From contig NZ_SMLH01000001.1 in assembly GCF_004349315.1 (NCBI RefSeq), positions 620,001 to 684,000 of the forward strand: a stretch of DNA of 64,000 nucleotides, in the 5' to 3' direction. This document shows positions 52,101 to 59,275 of this stretch, one piece after another; position 1 is the first letter of the stretch, and the number at the start of each line of letters is the position of its first letter. The translations under genes were made by a program, and so were the position numbers. Under the pieces are notes generated by a model. The model was given only the letters and a program-made list of their open reading frames with translations, was not told where the DNA came from and searched no databases. This stretch comes from Flavobacterium ranwuense. GTDB taxonomy: Bacteria > Bacteroidota > Bacteroidia > Flavobacteriales > Flavobacteriaceae.

Positions 52101-52416
52101 AAAAACAAGCCATGTTGTAGATTTAAAATTCGCTCAAGAATTTACTATCAATGTAGGTAAAAAGAAGCATACACTTGAATTTACTGCGGATATTTTTAAT
52201 TTCACAAACCTTTTGAATAAAAATTGGGGAAAAAGATATTTTACAAATTTTGACCAAGTACAATTACTTCAACAAGTTGGATTCTTAGCGGATAACACAA
52301 CTCCAACATTTAGTTATAATCCAGCTGTAGCAAACAGTATTAACCAAGCTGATGATGTAGGTTTAAACTCATCTAGATGGCAAATGCAAACGGGTGTTCG
52401 TTATACGTTCAACTAA
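49174..52416 (+). CDS. Oar-like TonB-dependent outer-membrane receptor
   Basis: This 1080-residue protein has a signal peptide ending VYAQ. A carboxypeptidase-regulatory-like domain occupies about 27-110 ([19 protein letters not shown] and VGFKTFED). A plug region follows with [11 protein letters not shown], which resembles a TonB box, and [35 protein letters not shown]. A long barrel ends RYTFN. The pattern resembles the Oar (Myxococcus) family rather than SusC, since no SusD partner is next to it. The ligand is unknown. Transcription ends at the terminator 52436-52468. The frame could start at 49147, but the signal peptide fixes the start at 49174. Confidence 0.92.
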   Translation: [1080 protein letters not shown]

Positions 52417-52435
52417 GTTTAGCTAAAAATATTGC

Positions 52436-52468
52436 AACCCTCATTTCAATTGGAATGAGGGTTTTTTT
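52436..52468 (+). terminator. Rho-independent terminator
   Basis: AACCCTCATT and AATGAGGGTT pair around an 8-base loop, followed by a run of T residues. Confidence 0.9.
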
Positions 52469-52510
52469 ATGCCTTTTTTTCTTATATTTGTTAAAACAAA
52501 AACAAGTTAT

Positions 52511-52945
52511 ATGTACGAATTTATTCAAAAATTCCATTCAGGATGGGCTTATTTAGCACTTTTAGTATTAGTAATCGCAGTTGTTAATTCCTTCATTGGG
52601 ATGTCTTCTAAAAAAGATTTTACTTCAAAAGACAGGAAAATTGCTTTGTTTGCATTAATAGCAATACATACTCAATTGTTAGTTGGGTTAATTTTATATT
52701 TCGGGTCTCCTAATGGATTAAAAATGATAAAAGCTGTTGGAATGGGTGGATTAACAACCGAGAGCAGATTGCTGGCTTTAGAGCATCCTTTAATAAATAT
52801 TATTGCAATTGTTTTAATCACTATAGGTTGGTCAAAACATAAAAAATTAATAGCTAGTGAATCAAAATTCAAAACCTTTTCTATCTTTTATGGTTTAGGA
52901 TTACTACTTATTTTGAGTAGGATTCCATGGAAAATTTGGTTTTAA
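52511..52945 (+). CDS. Small four-helix membrane protein
   Basis: The ATG at 52511 gives 144 residues with four hydrophobic segments (about residues 14-34, 45-65, 88-105 and 120-138). Conserved-looking His residues lie in or beside helices (KFHSGWAY, IAIHTQLL, LEHPLI), which suggests a possible heme or redox function. I recall this type of protein as a conserved flavobacterial membrane protein, sometimes mislabelled in databases. No family can be assigned with certainty. Confidence 0.75.
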   Translation: MYEFIQKFHSGWAYLALLVLVIAVVNSFIGMSSKKDFTSKDRKIALFALIAIHTQLLVGLILYFGSPNGLKMIKAVGMGGLTTESRLLALEHPLINIIAIVLITIGWSKHKKLIASESKFKTFSIFYGLGLLLILSRIPWKIWF

Positions 52946-52954
52946 AAATCAATT

Positions 52955-52981
52955 AAAGCTCTAGAAATAGAGCTTTTTTTA
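52955..52981 (+). terminator. Rho-independent terminator
   Basis: AAAGCTCTA and TAGAGCTTT pair around a GAAA loop and are followed by T residues. It is a GNRA-type tetraloop terminator. Confidence 0.88.
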
Positions 52982-53026
52982 TCTAGGTATGGTTTTTGTA
53001 AAGTAGATTTAACTATTACAATATTT

Positions 53027-53506
53027 ATGAAAAAATCAATAACATTATTTTTTTTACTTGCAATTATTAGCTTAGTGAACAGTCAAAGTTCAATCTCAGA
53101 AAAACAAAAAGCTGCAACACAAAAAGATACGCTTAAGAAAGGTAAAGTAACAATTGAATTGCAAGAAATGAAAATTGATTCTTTAATAACTTCATTAGGA
53201 AAATTCAAAATCTATAAAAAGGAGGCGCACGCATCTTATTATGCAGATAAATTTAATGGAAGACGGACTACAAGTGGCAGTAGATTCGATAATAATAAAT
53301 ATACTGCAGCACACAAAAAACTGCCTTTTGGTACAAAAGTAAAGGTGACTAATGAGAAAAATGGGAAGTCCGTGATTGTGGAAATTACTGATAGAGGACC
53401 ATTTGTTAAATCTAGAGAAATTGATCTTTCAAAACGCGCATTTATGGATATTGCCTCCAATAAAAGCAGTGGTGGAATGAAAGTAACAATGTCAATATTA
53501 AATTAA
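53027..53506 (+). CDS. rlpA: RlpA-family septal ring lytic transglycosylase-like protein
   Basis: This 159-residue exported protein has a signal peptide (residues 1-19). Its double-psi beta-barrel domain at about 68-159 contains HASYYADKFNGRRTTSG, AAHKKLPFGTKVKVTN and the catalytic Asp region VEITDRGPF. RlpA-type proteins cleave denuded glycan strands at the septum. No SPOR domain is present, as in other short Bacteroidota members. The gene ends 2 bp before the convergent CYTH gene. Confidence 0.9.
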   Translation: MKKSITLFFLLAIISLVNSQSSISEKQKAATQKDTLKKGKVTIELQEMKIDSLITSLGKFKIYKKEAHASYYADKFNGRRTTSGSRFDNNKYTAAHKKLPFGTKVKVTNEKNGKSVIVEITDRGPFVKSREIDLSKRAFMDIASNKSSGGMKVTMSILN

Positions 53507-53507
53507 A

Positions 53508-53975
53508 TTACCAGTTTTTGTAAGGATTAGTGCTTAAATAAGCATTGTAATAACGGTTGCTATTTGTCACTTCTTCACCTAGCCAACTTGGTTTTTCAAA
53601 AGTTTCCATTTCAGAATCAAGCTCAATTTCGGCGACAATTAATCCTTCGTTTTCACCATAAAATTCATCAACCTCATAAATATGATTGCCTTGTTTTATC
53701 TCAAAACGGTTTTTGTCAATAACACCTTTTTCGCACAACAATAATAATTCCTTTGCTTCAGCAACAGGAATTTCTTTTTCCCACTCAAAACGGGACATAC
53801 CGGAATTATTTGAAATCCCTTTTATAGTCAAATATCCTTTGTCGCCTTTTATGCGTACGCGTACCGTACGTTCTGGAACGGAACTCAAATACCCTTGTGC
53901 AATATGGTTTTGAGCGAAAGCTTCTTTCTTGAACGAATCGTCTGTGACCAAAAATTTTCTCTCTATTTCAATCAT
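53508..53975 (-). CDS. CYTH-domain (triphosphate tunnel) protein
   Basis: This 155-residue protein opens with the EXEXK signature EIERK (residues 3-7) and has the paired Arg/Lys strands RTVRVRIKGDKGYLTIKG, typical of CYTH or triphosphate tunnel metalloenzymes such as inorganic tripolyphosphatase. The ending ELDSEMETFEKPSWLGEEVTN is also family-like. The substrate is probably an inorganic polyphosphate or a nucleoside triphosphate, not determined here. It is divergent from the following long intergenic region. Confidence 0.9.
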   Translation of the reverse strand: MIEIERKFLVTDDSFKKEAFAQNHIAQGYLSSVPERTVRVRIKGDKGYLTIKGISNNSGMSRFEWEKEIPVAEAKELLLLCEKGVIDKNRFEIKQGNHIYEVDEFYGENEGLIVAEIELDSEMETFEKPSWLGEEVTNSNRYYNAYLSTNPYKNW

Positions 53976-54428
53976 TTTTTATAAATATTTTGGAGCTATT
54001 TACTTCTTTAGTTTGCATCGCTCTTGTCCAGCTATTCGTTTCAATTTCTCAATCATAAAACTTTTTTTCTATTTTTAAAAAAGGAGCTTCTTGGGTCGCT
54101 CTTTTTTAAAAAGAAAAAATAGTTTTTTTCAATCTAAGATTTCCACTTCTATCTGGGCTAATCCAGAAACTCAAAGGTATCAAATATTTCTATTTTTCGG
54201 ACTTATACCATTTAAGCTTTCTTTTTAATGGAATAAAACAGCGTCTATTTGTCATTTCGATGAAGGAAAAATCACACAAATAGAGCAACTAATGAGATTT
54301 CTCTTTCGTCGAAATGACAAAATAATAACAACATAATCCAGTAAATTCTATGTTCAAACAGTATAACAGTTATTTTATGAATAAGTTAATGGAAGTTATG
54401 GCGTCGATTTGTATTTTTACAAAACCGA
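53976..54428. other. Long intergenic region with repeat elements
   Basis: In this 453-bp gap, bases 54068-54121 form an imperfect hairpin of A/T tracts around AAGGAGC and GCTCTT. Bases 54248-54321 form a longer palindromic repeat. The rest is AT-rich with no coding frame, tRNA or strong promoter that I can support. Confidence 0.5.
54248..54321. repeat. Imperfect palindromic 74-bp element (MITE-like)
   Basis: TTTGTCATTTCGATGA at 54248-54263 and its near-complement at 54306-54321 (TCGTCGAAATGACAAA) bracket a 42-bp centre. The arms differ at one position. From general knowledge, similar GTCATTTCGACGAAGG words are scattered in Flavobacteriia genomes, which would make this a non-autonomous interspersed repeat. 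Confidence 0.7.
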
Positions 54429-56519
54429 ATGAATTCAAATATGTCAATTTTTAAAGTAAAATCTAAACCAACACCCGCAACACTATTAATCAAGTTTTTT
54501 GGGGAAAATCAATTTTGGCGTAAAACAGACGATAACTTAGAACCCTTAATTGAATTGATTAGGCTGATTAGACCTTTGAAAATTAAAAATCTGGAAACGG
54601 TTGATTTACAGGAAATCATTTCTTTTTTCAATGAAAATGATTCTTGCAGAGAACAATTCTCAATATATCTCAAAGAAATAGTAAAAGATAAAAAATTCAA
54701 CAAAATACTTTCTGACGCAGCTATTCTGCAAGATGTAGATTTTATTTTTGAAGTCAAAAAAAGAATATTCGCTAAATTTTTGCCATACCAGCCTCAAAAA
54801 GACACATTAGAATATGTTCTTAATCAGGTTTTCTATTTGGCCAATGATACGATTTGGATTAACAAAATTCCATCCAATCAATTGGAAGAATTATACAGGC
54901 TTTTAAAATTCAAATCAATTTATGAAAGTGTAGCACCTAATTCAGTTTTGTCGGAATTATTAGTTGCAATGGATTTAATTACGCAACGCATTAGTGGTCG
55001 TGCCTTGGAAACCGATGTTGTCAAAATGGTGCCGGAATTTGATGATTACGAAAGTCCTTTTACAGCCTTTGAAAAGGAATTATTCCTGATTGAAGACCGA
55101 ATCAGAAATTCTGAAAATCATTTTATTAAACCCGATGATTTGTCCTATGCCCAGCTGTTAGTTTTGCACAAACAATGCGAAGATTTTGTAGAGAAAGCAT
55201 TTCACAACAGTTCAAAATACGGAATTTCACTTCGTGTAAATCAGAATTTATTAAAAATTAGACAGCAATTAGTGCGACTTAAATTTTTAATTTCATTATT
55301 GATTATAGAAAAAGGAAGTGATAAAAGAAATAACGGAATTACTTTGGTTTTGCACTTGATTAAATACAATTGCTACAAAAACAATGTTAGGAAATTTATT
55401 GGAGAAAGCACCCAGCTCATTTCTTATGAAATAACGCAACACACAGCTAAAACCGGCGAACATTATATTACTGAAAGCCGAAAGGAGTATTTCAAAATGT
55501 TTAGAACTGCTTTAGGAGGAGGATTTATTGTGGGGATTTTGTGTGTCATTAAAGTCTTGCTTTCTAAAGCTGATACCAGTTTTTTTGGGCATGCTTTTCT
55601 TTACAGTATGAATTATGCCATTGGATTTATTGCTATTTATCTTTTAGGTTTTACTCTTGCTACAAAACAACCCGCAATGACAGCTTCAGCTTTGATAAAA
55701 GCATTGGAGGAAGGTGTCATAAAAAAAGGAAAAGATTCCGAAAAGTATAAAGCTTTTGCTATTCTTTTTGCACGTGTATTTCGTTCTCAGTTTATCGCTT
55801 TTGTGGGGAATGTAATCATGGCTTTTCCAGTTTCATTACTTGGAATCTGGGGTATTGATTATACGTTGCAGTATAATATTGCTGCAACTAAATGGGAAGG
55901 ACTACTTATTGATTTGAGTCCGATTCATTCTTTAGCCATACTTCATGCTGCTATTGCCGGAGTCTTTTTGTTTTTGTCAGGAATTATCTCAGGAAGTATT
56001 GCGAACAGGGACAAACACAACCAAGTGTATTTTCGAATTACAGAACACCCTTTGCTGAAAAGGAGTTTTGGGAAAGACAGAACGGTTAAATTAGCCAAGT
56101 TATATAGAAAAAGATGGGCTGGGATTATTTCAAATTTCTGGTTTGGAATATTCATGGGAAGTACAGCATCTATCGGCTTGTTCTTAGGATTGAATCTTGA
56201 TATTCGACACATCACTTTTGGAAGTGGAAATCTCGCTTTGGCGTTATACGGTGCTAATTATGCAGTAAACAACTCCATGTTATTCTGGGGTATTTTTGGG
56301 ATTGGTATTATAGGATTGGTTAACTTTATAGTAAGTTTTAGCCTTTCACTAGGACTTGCATTTCGTTCGAGAGCCATCTCATTATTCGAATTGCGATTTG
56401 TTGCGGTTTCCATTTGGAATCATTTCAAGTCGAGACCCATTAGTTTCTTTTTTCCAACGGAAAAGAAAGATAAATCAGTAGTTGTAGAAAATTATTTGCA
56501 CGTGGAAGATCAAAAATAA
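54429..56519 (+). CDS. Gcr-family (so-called site-specific recombinase) membrane protein
   Basis: This 696-residue protein has a soluble helical N-terminal region of about 330 residues and a C-terminal part with six or more hydrophobic segments (about residues 363-380, 390-413, 455-485, 510-530, 575-595 and 610-650). It resembles the family named after the gonococcal Gcr protein, often annotated as site-specific recombinase. Neither a Ser/Tyr recombinase signature nor a DNA-binding domain is visible, and the membrane segments argue for a transport or envelope role. The start could also be 54441 (MSIFK). Confidence 0.75.
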   Translation: MNSNMSIFKVKSKPTPATLLIKFFGENQFWRKTDDNLEPLIELIRLIRPLKIKNLETVDLQEIISFFNENDSCREQFSIYLKEIVKDKKFNKILSDAAILQDVDFIFEVKKRIFAKFLPYQPQKDTLEYVLNQVFYLANDTIWINKIPSNQLEELYRLLKFKSIYESVAPNSVLSELLVAMDLITQRISGRALETDVVKMVPEFDDYESPFTAFEKELFLIEDRIRNSENHFIKPDDLSYAQLLVLHKQCEDFVEKAFHNSSKYGISLRVNQNLLKIRQQLVRLKFLISLLIIEKGSDKRNNGITLVLHLIKYNCYKNNVRKFIGESTQLISYEITQHTAKTGEHYITESRKEYFKMFRTALGGGFIVGILCVIKVLLSKADTSFFGHAFLYSMNYAIGFIAIYLLGFTLATKQPAMTASALIKALEEGVIKKGKDSEKYKAFAILFARVFRSQFIAFVGNVIMAFPVSLLGIWGIDYTLQYNIAATKWEGLLIDLSPIHSLAILHAAIAGVFLFLSGIISGSIANRDKHNQVYFRITEHPLLKRSFGKDRTVKLAKLYRKRWAGIISNFWFGIFMGSTASIGLFLGLNLDIRHITFGSGNLALALYGANYAVNNSMLFWGIFGIGIIGLVNFIVSFSLSLGLAFRSRAISLFELRFVAVSIWNHFKSRPISFFFPTEKKDKSVVVENYLHVEDQK

Positions 56520-56573
56520 TTTTTAGCGCTAATAAATCATTAGGAAATAGTATTGGATATTCAATCAGTTTAG

Positions 56574-57656
56574 ATGCAGGAATTAATTCCAAATAGAAAA
56601 ATCATACACGTTGACATGGATGCTTTCTATGCTTCTGTGGAGCAAATGGACAATCCATTGTTGCGTGGGAAACCTATTGCTGTTGGCGGATCAGAAAACC
56701 GAGGTGTTGTTGCTGCGGCAAGTTATGAAGCTAGAAAATTTGGAGTTCGAAGCGCTATTAGTGGGGTTATGGCCAAAAAAAATTGCCCGGAACTGATTTT
56801 TGTAAGACCTCGTTTTGACAGATACAAGGAAATTTCGAGTAAAATCCAAAAGATTTTTTATGAATATACGGACTTAGTAGAGCCTTTATCACTTGATGAA
56901 GCCTATTTAGATGTCACCAATAATAAAAAAGGAAATCCAAGCGCTACGTTATTGGCACAGGAAATTAGACAGCGTATTTTCAACGAAGTGGGTTTGACGG
57001 CTTCGGCAGGAATATCAGTGAATAAGTTTGTGGCTAAAATTGCCAGTGATTACAACAAACCCAATGGTCAAAAAACGGTGAATCCGGATGAAGTTATTTC
57101 ATTTTTGGAAGAATTACCTATTCGGAAATTTTATGGCGTTGGAAAAGTAACCACTGAAAAAATGTACCAACTGGGAATTTTTACGGGAGTGGAGTTGAAA
57201 AGCAAAACATTAGAATTTCTAGAGAAACATTTCGGGAAATCGGGAAACTTTTATTACAATGTTGTAAGAGGAATTCATAACAGCGAAGTGAAATCAGACC
57301 GAATTACAAAATCAGTTGCTGCCGAACATACTTTTGATGTTAATCTTTCTTCAGAAATTTTTATGATTGAGAAGTTGGAGGTCATTGCCAATGCATTGGA
57401 AAAAAGATTAAAAAGATACAATGTAGCCGGTAAAACAATCACTTTAAAAATAAAATACAGCGACTTTACACAACAGACCCGAAGTAAAACATTGCCTTAT
57501 TTTATTTCAGATAAAGGATTAATTTTAGAAATTGTAAAGGAGTTGTTGTATCAAGAACGCATGAAGGATTCTGTTCGATTACTTGGAATTTCACTCAGTA
57601 ATTTAAATACAGAAGAGAAGAAGTTTGTCGTCGTGCAGTTGAAATTCGATTTTTGA
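56574..57656 (+). CDS. dinB: DNA polymerase IV (Y-family translesion polymerase)
   Basis: This 360-residue protein bypasses DNA lesions. The palm carries HVDMDAFYASVEQ and SLDEAYLDVT (catalytic acidic residues). SYEARKFGVRSAISG and FVAKIASDYNKPNG are typical of the fingers and thumb, and a little-finger domain follows. No C-terminal beta-clamp tail is obvious beyond the final residues VQLKFDF, which could fit a clamp-binding pattern. It is unrelated to the DinB-like helical-bundle proteins at 18348-19296 despite the shared name. Confidence 0.95.
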   Translation: MQELIPNRKIIHVDMDAFYASVEQMDNPLLRGKPIAVGGSENRGVVAAASYEARKFGVRSAISGVMAKKNCPELIFVRPRFDRYKEISSKIQKIFYEYTDLVEPLSLDEAYLDVTNNKKGNPSATLLAQEIRQRIFNEVGLTASAGISVNKFVAKIASDYNKPNGQKTVNPDEVISFLEELPIRKFYGVGKVTTEKMYQLGIFTGVELKSKTLEFLEKHFGKSGNFYYNVVRGIHNSEVKSDRITKSVAAEHTFDVNLSSEIFMIEKLEVIANALEKRLKRYNVAGKTITLKIKYSDFTQQTRSKTLPYFISDKGLILEIVKELLYQERMKDSVRLLGISLSNLNTEEKKFVVVQLKFDF

Positions 57657-57700
57657 AGAACTAATTCACTCGTTCAACAATGGTTAAAGTCTGAAATATG

Positions 57701-57732
57701 TTGTTTTATTTTTATAAATAAAATTATATTTG
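57701..57732 (+). promoter_or_regulatory. Flavobacterial promoter TTG-N21-TATATTTG
   Basis: TTG at 57701-57703 and TATATTTG at 57725-57732 lie 21 bp apart, within the accepted spacing. It would give a leader of about 15 nt for the PAS protein gene. Confidence 0.6.
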
Positions 57733-57752
57733 GTTTTTTAACATAAAAAGGC

Positions 57753-58268
57753 ATGAGCAATTTTAGACAATATGAAGAGGCAATTGCTAAGTATCACAGT
57801 AGTTTAAGCGTAAAAACAGTTCCTGTTTCTTCTTGGGATTTCCATAATGATTTTTTAGGTTTAATAAAAAATCTCTTTGTGGATTTAAATAAACTGGATG
57901 CTCTTGCTTCCCAAAATAAATGGATTCGTAATAATTGGGATTTAAAAACAAGACAACAAGAAGAAGTCATAATTGTAACAGATACTAAATTAAACATCGT
58001 TTTTGCTTCGCATAATATGATAAAAATGAATGGTTATGTGGAAGCAGAAGTTCTAGGTAAAAGCCCTAATATTTTTCAAGGTGCAGCAACCGATTTGACA
58101 ATTTTGAACGAAATCCGTAGTGCAATACTAGTTCAAGAACCTTTTGAAAAAACAATTGTGAATTATAAAAAAAACGGAGATGTTTATGGATGTAAGATAA
58201 AAGGATTTCCAGTCTTCAATACAAAAGGGCAATTAAGCCACTACATAGCTTTTGAGAAAGCGGCTTAA
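57753..58268 (+). CDS. LOV-like PAS-domain protein without the photoactive cysteine
   Basis: This 171-residue protein has a helical N-terminus (1-65) and one PAS domain (about 70-171) of the LOV-like type: IVTDTKLNIVFASHNMIKMNGYVEAEVLGK, then SPNIFQGAATDLTILNEIR and a C-terminal FPVFNTKGQLSHYIAFEK. Canonical LOV domains carry NCRFLQ with a flavin-reactive Cys; here the corresponding positions read PNIFQ. Photochemistry is therefore unlikely, but flavin or other ligand binding is possible. No output domain is attached. The gene has its own promoter and terminator. Confidence 0.82.
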   Translation: MSNFRQYEEAIAKYHSSLSVKTVPVSSWDFHNDFLGLIKNLFVDLNKLDALASQNKWIRNNWDLKTRQQEEVIIVTDTKLNIVFASHNMIKMNGYVEAEVLGKSPNIFQGAATDLTILNEIRSAILVQEPFEKTIVNYKKNGDVYGCKIKGFPVFNTKGQLSHYIAFEKAA

Positions 58269-58310
58269 AAGAGAAAACCTTTCCAATTTGGAAAGGTTTT
58301 CTCTTTTATA
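58267..58310 (+). terminator. Rho-independent terminator with 18-bp stem
   Basis: AAAAGAGAAAACCTTTCC (58267-58284) and its perfect complement (58290-58307) flank a 5-base loop. It serves the PAS gene and, in the other direction, the Bax inhibitor-1-like gene ending at 58328. Confidence 0.9.
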
Positions 58311-58327
58311 ATTTTTTTATGATGATT

Positions 58328-59098
58328 TTAATTTTTATTGTTCAATTTAGAAAGTAATCTTAGAAATTCAATATACAACCAAACCAGTGTAATCATTAAT
58401 CCCATTGCGCCATACCATTCCATGTATTTTGGCATTTTTTGTTCAGCTCCTTTTTCTATTCGGTCAAAATCTAAAAATAAATTTAAAGCAGCAATTACAA
58501 TAACAAAAATGCTGATTCCAATGCTCATTATTGAGTTTCCATAATGCACGGGAACAAAACTCGTAAACATTGAAAACACCCAAGATATAAGGTAATAGGT
58601 TGCAATTGCAAGTGTAGCAGCCACAACAACCGATTTGAATTGCTCTGTTACTTTTACGATTTTATATTTATACAATCCCAGACAAACCATAAACGTTACA
58701 AAAGTTGCACCAACCGCCTGAATTACGATTCCGGGATACATAGCTTCAAATATTGCCGAAATTCCACCAATAAACAAACCTTCGAACAAGGCATAGCCTG
58801 GTGCTAAATAGGGAGAGTATTGTGGTTTGAAAGCAGAAATAAGCACTAAAACTAATCCCACAATAGCACCGCCAATTGCTGGAACCATCGGATTCATTCC
58901 GTTAAAAGTCAACCACCAGATTACTGTTGCAGAAGCTGTAAGAAGTAAAAACAAGATTAGACTTTTATTGATGGTGCCAGACAAAGTCATCTCGTCGTTA
59001 TAATCAATAAGGATAGCTTGATGTACTTCATCATTTTTTGAAACTGCAGTAGAAAAAGTTTTGTTGTTTAAAAATGGATTTTTAGAATTGAAATTCAT
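58328..59098 (-). CDS. Bax inhibitor-1/YccA-family membrane protein
   Basis: This 256-residue protein has a soluble N-terminus (MNFNSKNPFLNNKTFS) and seven hydrophobic segments beginning near residue 46. The family phrases are YALFEGLFIGGISAIFEAMYPGIV and a C-terminal AALNLFLDFDRIEKGAEQKMPKYMEWYGAMGLMITLVWLYIE. BI-1/YccA proteins are inner-membrane channels or modulators, some of them calcium-linked. Function in bacteria is only partly understood. A -7-like TATATTTG lies upstream at 59122-59129 on the minus strand. Confidence 0.92.
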   Translation of the reverse strand: MNFNSKNPFLNNKTFSTAVSKNDEVHQAILIDYNDEMTLSGTINKSLILFLLLTASATVIWWLTFNGMNPMVPAIGGAIVGLVLVLISAFKPQYSPYLAPGYALFEGLFIGGISAIFEAMYPGIVIQAVGATFVTFMVCLGLYKYKIVKVTEQFKSVVVAATLAIATYYLISWVFSMFTSFVPVHYGNSIMSIGISIFVIVIAALNLFLDFDRIEKGAEQKMPKYMEWYGAMGLMITLVWLYIEFLRLLSKLNNKN

Positions 59099-59121
59099 AG
59101 TTTGTAGGGTTATTTGTTGTT

Positions 59122-59129
59122 CAAATATA
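59122..59129 (-). promoter_or_regulatory. Probable -7 element for the Bax inhibitor-1-like gene
   Basis: TATATTTG on the minus strand fits TAnnTTTG and lies 24 bp before the ATG at 59098. Confidence 0.5.
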
Positions 59130-59214
59130 AATTTTATTTTGCAGATGATTGTTTAAATAGTCTTAAAATTTTTTAAAAGGAAAATCATATTACATTGATT
59201 GATGCATAAAAATA

Positions 59215-59253
59215 ATCCGTCTTATTTCGTTTTAAAAACGAGACAAGACGGAT
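59215..59253 (-). terminator. Terminator-like hairpin after pyk
   Basis: ATCCGTCTT at 59215-59223 pairs with AAGACGGAT at 59245-59253, with a partly paired interior. On the minus strand it is followed by T-rich sequence and lies 23 bp past the pyk stop. Confidence 0.7.
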
Positions 59254-59275
59254 AAGTATGTAAGTGATTTTTAAA

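Noticed and set aside
54429..56519. Mobile element or integrase based on the recombinase label
   Set aside because: No recombinase motif, attachment site or cargo is visible, and the protein has several membrane segments.
57753..58268. Blue-light LOV photoreceptor
   Set aside because: The flavin-reactive cysteine is missing, so a canonical photocycle is not supported.
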